From assembly GCA_017847885.1 (NCBI GenBank), contig JAGAUA010000064.1:1-64000 (forward strand): a stretch of DNA of 64,000 nucleotides, written 5' to 3'. The position numbers and the translations under genes were made by a program. How positions within the stretch are numbered: the first letter of the stretch is position 1; the number at the start of each line of letters is the position of its first letter. The notes under the pieces are model-generated. The model ran no database searches. It worked only from the letters and a program-made list of their open reading frames with translations, and was not told the origin of the DNA. Source of the DNA: Oscillospiraceae bacterium (GTDB lineage Bacteria; Bacillota; Clostridia; Oscillospirales; Ruminococcaceae). Shown here in pieces: positions 33,516 to 41,875 of this stretch.

Positions 33516-35462
33516 ATGATCAAGCTAACACTGAAGGACGGCTCTGTCCGCGAAATCGAAGGCGCTATGCCTGCGGCTGAGATCGTCAAGGGAATCGGCA
33601 TGGGACTTTACAAGTCCGCCTGCTGCGTAAAAATCGACGGAAATGTCTGCGACCTGCGTACAGTTATCGACAAGGACTGCACCTTTGAGGTAATGACCTT
33701 TGACAGCGGGGAGGGCAAAAAGACCTTCTGGCATACCGCTTCACACATTCTCGCTCAGGCGGTAAAGAGACTTTACCCCGGCGTTAAGCTTGCTATCGGT
33801 CCTGCAATCGACAACGGCTTCTACTACGATTTTGACATCGAAAAGGCTTTCACAGCAGAGGACCTTGAAAAAATCGAGGCGGAGATGAAGAAGATCGTCA
33901 AGGAGGGCATTGACATCGAGCAGTTCGGTCTGCCCGTTGACGAGGCTGTGGCTATGCTTGAAAAGATGGACGAGCCTTACAAGGTTGAGCTTTGTAACGA
34001 ACACGCAGGCAAGGGTGAGGCTATCAGCTTCTACAAGCAGGGCGATTTCACCGACCTTTGCGCAGGTCCTCACCTTATGAATACCGCTCCCGTTAAGGCG
34101 TTCAAGCTTACTGCCTGCACCGGCGCTTACTGGAGAGGCGACGCAAAGGGCAAGCAGCTCTGCCGCGTTTACGGTACTGCTTTTCCCAAGGCAAGCGAGC
34201 TGGAGGCTCATCTTGCAGCTGTTGAGGAAGCTAAAAAGCGCGACCACAACAAGCTTGGACGTGAGCTTGAATACTTCACAACTGTTGACTGCATAGGTCA
34301 GGGTCTGCCTATAATCCTGCCAAAGGGCGCAAAGGTAATTCAGACGCTTCAGCGCTGGGTCGAGGACGAGGAAGCAAAGCGCGGCTACCTGCTTACCAAG
34401 ACTCCTTATATGGCTAAGCGTGAGCTTTATAAAATTTCGGGACATTGGGATCACTATCTTGACGGTATGTTCATCCTTGGCGACCCCCACGACGAAACAA
34501 AGGAGTGCTTCGCTCTCCGTCCGATGACCTGTCCCTTCCAGTATCAGGTATTCCTTAACAGAGCCCGTTCCTACCGTGACCTGCCTATGAGACTGGGCGA
34601 GACTTCGACGCTTTTCAGAAACGAGGACAGCGGCGAAATGCACGGCCTTATCAGAGTACGTCAGTTCACAATTTCAGAGGGACATCTTATTCTCCGTCCC
34701 GAACAGCTTGAAGAGGAATTCAAGGGCTGTCTGGAGCTTGCAAAGTATTGCCTTGATACAGTAGGTCTGCTTGACAAGTGTACGTTCCGCTTCTCGCAGT
34801 GGGACCCTGCAAACCCCAAGAACAAGTACGAGGGCACAAAGGAGCAGTGGGAGGAAGCACAGGCTGTCATGGGCAAGATCCTGGACCACCTTGGAGTTGA
34901 GTACACTGTGGGCATAGACGAGGCTGCTTTCTACGGACCTAAGCTTGACATTCAGTATAAGAATGTGTACGGCAAGGAGGATACCCTTGTAACAATTCAG
35001 ATAGATATGCTTCTTGCGGCAAAGTTCGGCATGGAGTATACCGACGTTGACGGCAAAAAGAGAATGCCCTACATTATTCACAGAACGTCGCTGGGTTGTT
35101 ACGAAAGAACCCTTGCATACCTTATCGAAACATACGCAGGCGCGCTGCCGCTGTGGATAGCTCCCGAGCAGGTGCGCATACTCCCCGTAACGGACAGAGC
35201 CGCAGAGTACTGCGACACCGTGCTGAAAAAGCTTGAGCAGAGAGGTATCAGAGCAACTGTCGACTCCCGTAAGGAGGGCGTGGGCTACAAGATACGCCAG
35301 GCGCAGCTTGAGAAGATACCCTACTTCTTCATCGTGGGCGACAAGGAAGCGGAAAGCGGAACACTTTCCCTCCGTTCGAGAAAGGACGGCGACCTTGGCG
35401 CAATGCCCATGGAGGACGTGCTGAACAAGATTTTCGAAGAAAACGAAACGAAAGCACGCTGA
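33516..35462 (+). CDS. thrS: Threonyl-tRNA synthetase
   Basis: 648 residues of a class II synthetase. A TGS domain (1-62) and the editing domain with HTASHILAQAVKRLYPG (HxxxH) precede the catalytic core: ALRPMTCPFQYQVF (motif 2 region), RNEDSGEMHGLIRVRQFT, and RTSLGCYERTLAYLIE (motif 3), then the anticodon-binding domain (APEQVRILPVTD). Standard length. Controlled by the Thr T-box. Confidence 0.97.
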   Translation: MIKLTLKDGSVREIEGAMPAAEIVKGIGMGLYKSACCVKIDGNVCDLRTVIDKDCTFEVMTFDSGEGKKTFWHTASHILAQAVKRLYPGVKLAIGPAIDNGFYYDFDIEKAFTAEDLEKIEAEMKKIVKEGIDIEQFGLPVDEAVAMLEKMDEPYKVELCNEHAGKGEAISFYKQGDFTDLCAGPHLMNTAPVKAFKLTACTGAYWRGDAKGKQLCRVYGTAFPKASELEAHLAAVEEAKKRDHNKLGRELEYFTTVDCIGQGLPIILPKGAKVIQTLQRWVEDEEAKRGYLLTKTPYMAKRELYKISGHWDHYLDGMFILGDPHDETKECFALRPMTCPFQYQVFLNRARSYRDLPMRLGETSTLFRNEDSGEMHGLIRVRQFTISEGHLILRPEQLEEEFKGCLELAKYCLDTVGLLDKCTFRFSQWDPANPKNKYEGTKEQWEEAQAVMGKILDHLGVEYTVGIDEAAFYGPKLDIQYKNVYGKEDTLVTIQIDMLLAAKFGMEYTDVDGKKRMPYIIHRTSLGCYERTLAYLIETYAGALPLWIAPEQVRILPVTDRAAEYCDTVLKKLEQRGIRATVDSRKEGVGYKIRQAQLEKIPYFFIVGDKEAESGTLSLRSRKDGDLGAMPMEDVLNKIFEENETKAR

Positions 35463-35487
35463 TTTGGGTATACTATATAAAATATGA

Positions 35488-35527
35488 AAAATCCCCTCTT
35501 GACAAAAGCGTCGGGAGGGGATTTTTG
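35488..35527 (+). terminator. Intrinsic terminator after thrS
   Basis: AAAAATCCCCTC pairs with GAGGGGATTTTT around a 16-base loop; the T-run leads directly into the toxin promoter at 35528. Confidence 0.8.
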
Positions 35528-35556
35528 TTGACAAATTAAAACATAAGTGCTATAAT
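35528..35556 (+). promoter_or_regulatory. Promoter of toxin gene 1
   Basis: TTGACA (35528-35533), 17-base spacer, TATAAT (35551-35556). The same block recurs almost unchanged before toxin 2. Confidence 0.8.
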
Positions 35557-35613
35557 AGCTATGGGTATACCAGACGGTGGACGGTTGCTCCCGCAAGGGA
35601 GGTGATAATCGAG

Positions 35614-35706
35614 ATGGTAACGTTGACGGACTTGTTCCAGTTCATGTCGCTCATTGTTGACATTATCACGCTATGCTTTCTTGTGTTCAGAAGCAAGAAA
35701 AAGTAG
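35614..35706 (+). CDS. Hol_Tox-type small membrane toxin 1
   Basis: A 30-residue peptide: MVTLTDLFQFMSLIVD, then a hydrophobic helix and a basic FRSKKK tail. Size, MVT start, single membrane helix and Lys tail match the putative holin-like toxins (Hol_Tox) of type I toxin-antitoxin systems, which depolarise the membrane when overmade. The ribosome site GGGAGGTGAT is strong but lies in a hairpin CTCCC-GCAA-GGGAG (35589-35602) that could block it. A convergent antisense RNA gene follows. Confidence 0.78.
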   Translation: MVTLTDLFQFMSLIVDIITLCFLVFRSKKK

Positions 35707-35726
35707 TCGTTTTTTATTTACATAAT

Positions 35727-35808
35727 AAAAAATAACCGCCCAGCTCCAAATGTGCGGTTATTTTTTAATCCTATCATTTCGGAGCAACCGTCCACGGGTA
35801 TGCCCTCT
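35727..35808 (-). ncRNA. Antisense antitoxin RNA 1
   Basis: On the minus strand TTGACA (35838-35843), 17-base spacer and TATAAT (35815-35820) give a predicted start near 35808. The RNA of about 80 bases ends in the bidirectional terminator AAAAAATAACCGC/GCGGTTATTTTTT (35727-35766), which also ends the toxin mRNA, so the two RNAs are complementary over about 40 bases. Its 5' part repeats, in the same sense, the GTGGACGGTTGCTCC block of the toxin leader. Confidence 0.75.
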
Positions 35809-35855
35809 ATATACATTATACTTCCCTTTGGCGGATTTGTCAAGGGGGATTTTTG

Positions 35856-35884
35856 TTGACAAATTAAAACATAAGTGCTATAAT
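35856..35884 (+). promoter_or_regulatory. Promoter of toxin gene 2
   Basis: TTGACA (35856-35861), 17-base spacer, TATAAT (35879-35884), identical to the toxin 1 promoter; the identity continues through the first part of the leader to GGTTGCTCCC. Confidence 0.8.
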
Positions 35885-35949
35885 AGCTATGGGTATACCA
35901 GACGGTGGACGGTTGCTCCCTTTCAAACCATTGAAAGGGGGTGGTAACT

Positions 35950-36042
35950 ATGGTAACATATGAAGGGATTTTTACATTCGTGATTATGCTGACCGGCGTT
36001 ATCTCCCTTACATATTCTATTTTTCACGGAAAAAAGAAGTAA
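35950..36042 (+). CDS. Hol_Tox-type small membrane toxin 2
   Basis: 30 residues: MVTYEGIFTFVIMLTGVIS, continuing hydrophobic, ending IFHGKKK. It is closer to the usual Hol_Tox pattern (MVTYE start) than toxin 1. Its ribosome site GGGGGTGG is paired in a different hairpin, CCCTTTCAA/TTGAAAGGG (35918-35939), so site masking is kept although the hairpin sequence differs from copy 1. Confidence 0.8.
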   Translation: MVTYEGIFTFVIMLTGVISLTYSIFHGKKK

Positions 36043-36050
36043 GGCAGACA

Positions 36051-36139
36051 AAAAAATAACCGCCCAAGCTCCCCAGCAGCGGCGGTTATTTTTTAACTAA
36101 AACTTTTAGGGAGCAACCGTCTTCCGGGTATGCCCTTAC
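36051..36139 (-). ncRNA. Antisense antitoxin RNA 2
   Basis: Minus-strand TTGACA (36169-36174), 17-base spacer, TATAAT (36146-36151); predicted start near 36139. It ends in AAAAAATAACCGCC/GGCGGTTATTTTTT (36051-36094), shared with the toxin 2 mRNA. Confidence 0.75.
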
Positions 36140-36195
36140 ATACATATTATACATCTAATAGGCGAAGTTGTCAAGGCTATTTTTATTTACATAAT

Positions 36196-36282
36196 AAAAA
36201 ATAACCGCCCAGCTCCGCAAAAGTTGACGGTTATTTTTTAACTAAAAACTAACGGGAGCAACCGTCCACGGGTATGCCCTCT
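36196..36282 (-). ncRNA. Orphan antisense antitoxin RNA 3
   Basis: Minus-strand TTGACA (36312-36317), 17-base spacer, TATAAT (36289-36294); predicted RNA from about 36282 to the terminator AAAAAATAACCG/CGGTTATTTTTT (36196-36239). It matches antitoxin 1 in its 5' block, terminator and flank, but no toxin gene or toxin promoter precedes it. Confidence 0.7.
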
Positions 36283-36513
36283 ATATACATTATACTTCCC
36301 ATCGCCCCGTTTGTCAAGAGAAAATTTCGGGGGAAAAGTGAAAACCACGTCATATATTGGTGTATGTCCGCCGGGGAGATAATTACAAAACTGTTACGAA
36401 AGTTTCAAGGCGGTTACTGAAATTTTCCCTGTCGGGTTTTTATTTGTGCAAAATTTAGTGAAAAGTATGCACTGTGACCTAAAATGGTGTATAATTTTTG
36501 GGATAGATGTACA

Positions 36514-36542
36514 TTGACACTTTTCGCTTGAAATGTTAGAAT
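36514..36542 (+). promoter_or_regulatory. Promoter for the abundant surface protein gene
   Basis: TTGACA (36514-36519), 17-base spacer, TAGAAT (36537-36542), giving a leader of about 115 bases before ATG 36663. Nothing else was seen in 36320-36513. Confidence 0.65.
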
Positions 36543-36662
36543 AATAGCGTGATATACAGAAAGCGTTTAAGTGATCTGCATATTGCAAATATCTATTTGA
36601 TTTCCATTTAAATTTGGAAATAAATAAAGAAAAACTCAAAACAAAACAAGGAGGAATTTTTC

Positions 36663-38561
36663 ATGAACATGAAAAAGACAATTGCTGCAATCGCAGCAGG
36701 CGCAGTAGCAGTTTCTGCAGTTGCTACTTCTGTTTCCGCTCTCGAAGCGAAGACTCTTACTTATTCTCTCGTTGAAAACAGAGAGATGAAGAAGGATGAC
36801 ATTAAGTTTAAGGTAACAGCTCAGTTCCGTGGCATTGAGCTCAAGCCCGGCAGCACTCTCCAGTTCAGATTCAACAACATTGATCCTTGGTCCGGCGCAA
36901 TCACAATTTCCGGTAACTACGTTGACGGCAACAACACAGCTATCAAGCCTGTTGTTATCAACGAGATGGATTGGCTCGACGGTTCTACATCTAACGGCCT
37001 TATTTCTTGGGGCGCTGGCTTCATTGCTGGTGTTGACGTTCCCGTTCTTGCTGAAGGTACTTCCAACGGCGTTGGTATCGTAGGCGGCGAAGTAAAGTCA
37101 GAAGATACTGTAACCCCTGCAACACCTGCTTCTCTTAAGTCAACATACACACCTGCTACAGGTCTTGTTCAGGTTATCACATCCGATGCTGATGCTATTA
37201 CACAGCTTGAAGCAAATGGTTTTGATACTACTGCTAATTCTAAGGTTACTTATATAGCAGCTGGTGCTGGTCCTCGCTGGGAGACAACTGATGCTGCTGG
37301 TGCTGCTTCCGGTACAGCTGCTCCTGCATATCTTGATCTTATTCAGCCTGCTGCTACTGCTGGCGACAAGCTCGTAGTAGACTTTACTAAGGCAACACCT
37401 GCTCAGACTACACCCGGCACTGTTACCGGCTACGCAACAGCTAACCTCACATTCTCCGCTACAGTTAAGCTCAGCAAGGCTAACTTCCCCGGCGTTAGCG
37501 GCATCGGTGATGTTAAGAAGCTTTACGCTAACGGCGTTCTCACAAGCGCTCTTAACGGCACAACTACAACAGATATCACTTACAGCGGTTTCGAGACAGG
37601 CGAGAACAAGGCTAAGCTCCCCCTCCTCACAACTACTGATAAGGAAATGGGCAGCGTAATTGCTAAGCTCGAAAAGGTTGGCTACAAGAACGTTCAGGCT
37701 GTTCTCAACGACGCTATCGAGAACTACTCTGATGTTACATTCACATTCAAGACTGCTGCTGATAAGGTTTCCTTCATCATCACAGATAAGGCTACAGGCA
37801 AGATCAAGATCCAGGATAAGGATCAGGCTCTTATCTCAGGTACTGTATACAAGAGCGGCGATGTAAACTTCGCTTCTTATGAGGCTGCTGTTGCTGCTCT
37901 TGATAAGTTCGGTTCCGACTACAACAGCGGTATCTACAAGAGCTACAAGAAGGATGACTACCAGGTTGAGGCTATCTACGATGGCGGTACAGACAAGTAC
38001 ATGAGCTTCGGCGAGCACCTCTACACCAACCTCTACATTCCTGAGAATACAACATTCACAGGTTATGATTGGACAGGTACAAACCTCTTCGCAGGCGCTC
38101 TCGTAATCAACGAAGGCATCACAATGTCCCTCGCTGATACTTCTAAGTTCGACTACTCCAAGACATCGATCTCCTTCTCTTGGGATGCTATCGAGGATGC
38201 AGCTATGACTCAGAACGCTTACGCTAAGTACATTCAGTCCATGAAGCTCGTTACATCTACTCCTTGGGTATGGGATTCTATGGATCTCGTTCTCGCTTTG
38301 GACGAAGATGAAGATGCTGAAGCTGGTGAGGGTGATAAGGTAGACGACGATACACTCGACGAAGACGATATCACAGCTGACGACGAGGTTGACGAGCCTG
38401 CTGATGAGCCCGAGACTCCTGCTGAGCCCGAGACTCCTGCTGAGCCCGAGGCTACAACTCCTGATGTTCCTAACTCCAACACAGGTAACGCTTCTGTTGC
38501 ACTCGCAGTTATCCCTGTAGCTCTTGCTGCTGCTGCTGTAGTTGCTAAGAAGAGAGGCTAA
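36663..38561 (+). CDS. Large secreted, C-terminally anchored surface protein, unknown
   Basis: 632 residues behind AAGGAGG. A signal peptide (MNMKKTIAAIAAGAVAVSAV...VSALEA) is followed by about 500 residues of beta-rich, Thr/Ala/Gly-rich sequence with no recognised domain, an acidic region (DEDEDAEAGEGDKVDDD), a Pro-Glu-Thr linker with repeated PETPAEPE, and a tail PNSNTG + hydrophobic helix + KKRG that resembles a cell-wall sorting or membrane-anchor signal. Codon choice is extremely biased to GCT, GTT, AAG and CTC, like dnaK and thrS, implying high expression. It may be a major surface or S-layer-like protein; this is inference. Strong terminator downstream. Confidence 0.8.
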   Translation: MNMKKTIAAIAAGAVAVSAVATSVSALEAKTLTYSLVENREMKKDDIKFKVTAQFRGIELKPGSTLQFRFNNIDPWSGAITISGNYVDGNNTAIKPVVINEMDWLDGSTSNGLISWGAGFIAGVDVPVLAEGTSNGVGIVGGEVKSEDTVTPATPASLKSTYTPATGLVQVITSDADAITQLEANGFDTTANSKVTYIAAGAGPRWETTDAAGAASGTAAPAYLDLIQPAATAGDKLVVDFTKATPAQTTPGTVTGYATANLTFSATVKLSKANFPGVSGIGDVKKLYANGVLTSALNGTTTTDITYSGFETGENKAKLPLLTTTDKEMGSVIAKLEKVGYKNVQAVLNDAIENYSDVTFTFKTAADKVSFIITDKATGKIKIQDKDQALISGTVYKSGDVNFASYEAAVAALDKFGSDYNSGIYKSYKKDDYQVEAIYDGGTDKYMSFGEHLYTNLYIPENTTFTGYDWTGTNLFAGALVINEGITMSLADTSKFDYSKTSISFSWDAIEDAAMTQNAYAKYIQSMKLVTSTPWVWDSMDLVLALDEDEDAEAGEGDKVDDDTLDEDDITADDEVDEPADEPETPAEPETPAEPEATTPDVPNSNTGNASVALAVIPVALAAAAVVAKKRG

Positions 38562-38644
38562 TTGCCTTGCTAAGATTGTTTAGCAAATCATGAAAGTATA
38601 ACAACGGTTACAATGTGTAATTGTACGTTATTCTAACATCGCTT

Positions 38645-38681
38645 GGCGGTGTCCGTATGCAGAACGGACACCGCCTTTTTT
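38645..38681 (+). terminator. Intrinsic terminator after the surface protein gene
   Basis: GGCGGTGTCCGT (38645-38656) pairs with ACGGACACCGCC (38664-38675), then six T. Confidence 0.9.
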
Positions 38682-38757
38682 GTGTCTCATCTTAAACGTT
38701 TAACCGGAAAATCACCATTTTTTTAGGTCATTTTTGAACGAAAATAACAATAAAAGC

Positions 38758-38786
38758 TTGACAACAGTTAGGCAGATTGTTATAAT
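38758..38786 (+). promoter_or_regulatory. Promoter of the carbohydrate-uptake operon
   Basis: TTGACA (38758-38763), 17-base spacer, TATAAT (38781-38786). The leader to the first start is about 170 bases with a weak hairpin (GACCGT..ACGGT, near 38897-38920); no riboswitch was recognised. Confidence 0.7.
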
Positions 38787-38963
38787 AATTATATAACTCT
38801 ATATATTTTAAATGGTGTATAGCGCATTTTTTGTGTAAAAAATCAACTTCGGGTTTGGGTTTGCATAAAAAATATACATTAAGTTAAGGTGTTCTGACCG
38901 TTTTTTGCTGTTTGACGGTGCAGGCGCCCTTTGAGTTAGGTTATATGAAAGGTGGTCTATCTG

Positions 38964-41858
38964 TTGTCAAGGAAAACGAAATCTAAGAGAATTTTGTCCG
39001 CGGCGCTTGCGGCGTTGATCTGTATTCCTGCTCTGCCTGCTTTCCCCGCTTTTGCGGATGAGCCGACGGAGTCCTCTTCTGCTTCGGCGACCCTTTTTAC
39101 CAAGCAGAAAACCTACAGCGAATACTATGACGAGATCGAAGGCAAGCCCCGTCCCGACGCTGAAGCGGTGCTGAATTATTCCTCCGCCAAAAATGGCGCC
39201 AAGGTCGAAGTGACAACCTTCGAGGGCAAAGACAATGTTATAGTTTGGTCCAATGAGGAAGGCTGCGTTGATTTCAGCGTGGACGTTCCCGAGTCGGGCG
39301 CTTACCAGCTTGAGGTGGGATACTATCCCCTCGCGGAAGGCGCGACTACTACCGAGTTCTCCGTCCTCATCGACGGCGAGTCTCCCTACGACACCGCTAC
39401 CCGTGTCACTCTGCCCCACATCTGGACCAGCGCTTATCCCATAAGCACCGACTCCAAGGATAATGAGGTGCGCCCTCCCCAGATCCAGGCGCCCAAGTGG
39501 GTCACAACTACTGTTGTAGATGTTGACGGTCTGTTTAATGAGCCGCTTTATTTCTACCTCGAAAAGGGCGAGCATACCATTTCCTTCGACTCCGAGCGCG
39601 CTTCCGTTGCTATCGAATATGCAAAATTCTGCAACAAGCCTGCTCCCGAGGCTTATGTGAAGCCCTCCGACGCTGAGCTTGCCAAGAATTCCGGCGCTGA
39701 GCCTATCAAGGTTCAGGGCGAGCATTATGCTTACACAAATTCCCAGACCCTGTTCCCTACATATGACAGAGGCTCTTACCTTACCGAGCCGTCCCACCCT
39801 TCCAAGCAGCGTTATAACACGGTGGGCGACGGTACTTGGCATACCGCAGGACAGGCGATAACTTGGGAAATGGACGTTGCTGTTGCAGGCTACTATAAGG
39901 TCGGCATCAAGGCGCGCCAGAACGAGCTTCGCGGTCTTTACACCAACCGCCGCCTCTATATCGACGGCGAGGTGCCCAACGATAAGTTCGAACAGATCAA
40001 GTTCTATTACGACGACGACTGGATAATGGTCGTTCCCGAGGACGATAACGGCGACCCCGCTTACGTTTACCTCGACGCCGGCAAGCACGAGCTTACCCTC
40101 GAGTGTATCCCCGGCGAGATCGGTGAATCCATGCGCCGCCTTGACAACATTGTTTATACCGCTAACCAGTATTATATGCAGATCCTTATGATAACGGGTC
40201 CTTCTCCCGATAAGTACACAGACTACTTTATTCATAAGGAAATACCCGAAATCCTTACAGTATTCACAAACCTTTCCGGTCAGCTCCTTGCCGAGGAGGC
40301 AAATATCGAGTCCCTCGCAAATCAGAAGGGTACCGAGGCTGCCGCGCTGGAGAGACTTGCTACTGTTCTTGACAAGTGCGTTGAAAAGCCCAACAAGATC
40401 CCCGATATGATCTCCAACAACTCTATCAAGGATAATGTTGCGTCTGTTTCAACTTGGATGAGACAGTACCGTCAGCAGCCCCTGGAAATTGACTTTATTG
40501 AGCTTGTTCCCGCTGACGGCAAGTTTACTTCCGTTAAGTCTAAGATAGGCAAGAGCATGGCTTTCGGCTTCAAGGGCTTCATCAACTCATTCTTTGAGGA
40601 CTACACCGTGCTTTCCGACATCGAAGGCGAATCCATTAATGTCTGGGTATCCCTCGGACGTGACCAGGCAAACGTTATCAAACAGCTTACAGACTCCGAA
40701 TACAACACTTCACATGATGTTCCCGTTTCGGTCAACCTTGTACAGGGCGGTATCATGGAGGCTGTTCTCGCGGGCAAGGGTCCCGACGCGGCTCTCTTTA
40801 TCGGCGGCGAATTCCCTGTAAACCTTGCTGTCCGTGACCTTGTTGTTCCTCTTAACGATATGGAGGGCTTTGACGAGGTCAAGGCAAGATTCCAGAGAAA
40901 CGCTATGGTTCCCTATACATTTGACGAAAAGGTATACGGCGTTCCTATCAATCAGAGCTTCCCTATGATGTTCTACCGTAAGGACACCCTTGCTCAGATA
41001 GGCATTACCGAACCTCCCAAGACATGGGACGAACTTATTGATATGCTCCCTGCTATCCAGAGAAAGTATATGCAGCCCGGTCTTATTCTTCCCGGTGTTG
41101 TAAACGGCGTATCTATTTCTCCCGCAACTGAATCGGGTCACACATTTGCTCTGCTTATGCTCCAGTCGGGTACGAATTACTACAACGAGGAGCAGACTGC
41201 TACGACCTTCGATTCCCAGACGGCTGTTGACGCTTTTGCAAAGTGGACAGACTTCTACAACATCTATAAGTTCGACCAGACATACGACGCATTCACACGT
41301 TTCAGAACAGGTGAGGCTCCTATCGTTATTCAGAACTACTGCACATTCTACAACCAGCTTAACGTTGCGGCTCCCGAGATAAAGGGTCTGTGGGATTTCT
41401 GCGCTGTTCCCGGCACCGTACGCGAGGACGGCACTATCTCCAATGCAGCAAACTCCAACGGAGCAGGCGCAATTATCCTTTCAAGCTGCGACAATCCCGA
41501 AGCGGCTTGGGAATTCATCAAGTGGTTTACAGACACGGAAACAATGGTTGAATACGGTCAGAACGTTGAGGGCGTTATGGGTCCTCTCGGCCGCTTCGAC
41601 TGTGCAAATGTGGAGGCTCTCAAGCAGCTTAACTGGTCTAACAAGGATATGGAAAAGATACTTGGTCAGATGGATCAGCTTGAGGAAATTCCTATCGTTC
41701 CTTCCGCTTACGTTGTAACGAGAAGTATTATGAACGCATTCCGCTCTGTTGTAAACGACAAGGAAAACGCGCGTGAAACCCTGCGCTGGTACAACATCGA
41801 CATCAACAGAGAAATTACAAGAAAACGAGAAAATCTCGGTCTTGATGAAGAAGATTAA
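38964..41858 (+). CDS. Giant extracellular solute-binding protein with galactose-binding-like modules
   Basis: 964 residues from TTG 38964, eight bases after AAAGGTGG. A signal peptide (RILSAALAALICIPALPAFPAFA) has no lipobox. Two beta-sandwich modules follow (about 95-220: CVDFSVDVPESGAYQLEVGY..YLEKGEHTISF; about 245-405: ITWEMDVAVAGYYKVGIKAR..YLDAGKHELTLEC), then a helical spacer and a bacterial family 1 solute-binding domain (about 560-940) with GPDAALFIGGE, KVYGVPINQSFPMMFYRKD, PKTWDELIDMLP and NPEAAWEFIKWFTD. It probably captures an oligosaccharide for the permeases encoded next. It is more than twice the usual length of 400-450 residues. Confidence 0.88.
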   Translation: MSRKTKSKRILSAALAALICIPALPAFPAFADEPTESSSASATLFTKQKTYSEYYDEIEGKPRPDAEAVLNYSSAKNGAKVEVTTFEGKDNVIVWSNEEGCVDFSVDVPESGAYQLEVGYYPLAEGATTTEFSVLIDGESPYDTATRVTLPHIWTSAYPISTDSKDNEVRPPQIQAPKWVTTTVVDVDGLFNEPLYFYLEKGEHTISFDSERASVAIEYAKFCNKPAPEAYVKPSDAELAKNSGAEPIKVQGEHYAYTNSQTLFPTYDRGSYLTEPSHPSKQRYNTVGDGTWHTAGQAITWEMDVAVAGYYKVGIKARQNELRGLYTNRRLYIDGEVPNDKFEQIKFYYDDDWIMVVPEDDNGDPAYVYLDAGKHELTLECIPGEIGESMRRLDNIVYTANQYYMQILMITGPSPDKYTDYFIHKEIPEILTVFTNLSGQLLAEEANIESLANQKGTEAAALERLATVLDKCVEKPNKIPDMISNNSIKDNVASVSTWMRQYRQQPLEIDFIELVPADGKFTSVKSKIGKSMAFGFKGFINSFFEDYTVLSDIEGESINVWVSLGRDQANVIKQLTDSEYNTSHDVPVSVNLVQGGIMEAVLAGKGPDAALFIGGEFPVNLAVRDLVVPLNDMEGFDEVKARFQRNAMVPYTFDEKVYGVPINQSFPMMFYRKDTLAQIGITEPPKTWDELIDMLPAIQRKYMQPGLILPGVVNGVSISPATESGHTFALLMLQSGTNYYNEEQTATTFDSQTAVDAFAKWTDFYNIYKFDQTYDAFTRFRTGEAPIVIQNYCTFYNQLNVAAPEIKGLWDFCAVPGTVREDGTISNAANSNGAGAIILSSCDNPEAAWEFIKWFTDTETMVEYGQNVEGVMGPLGRFDCANVEALKQLNWSNKDMEKILGQMDQLEEIPIVPSAYVVTRSIMNAFRSVVNDKENARETLRWYNIDINREITRKRENLGLDEED

Positions 41859-41875
41859 GAATGGAGGGTCAACCT

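Noticed and set aside
35461-36340. CRISPR-like array, because several similar blocks recur
   Set aside because: The blocks are promoters, terminators and leaders in both orientations with irregular spacing, fully explained by toxin and antisense genes.
38967-40235. Long minus-strand open frame opposite the solute-binding protein
   Set aside because: It is explained by codon bias of the plus-strand gene and has no start signal or domain.
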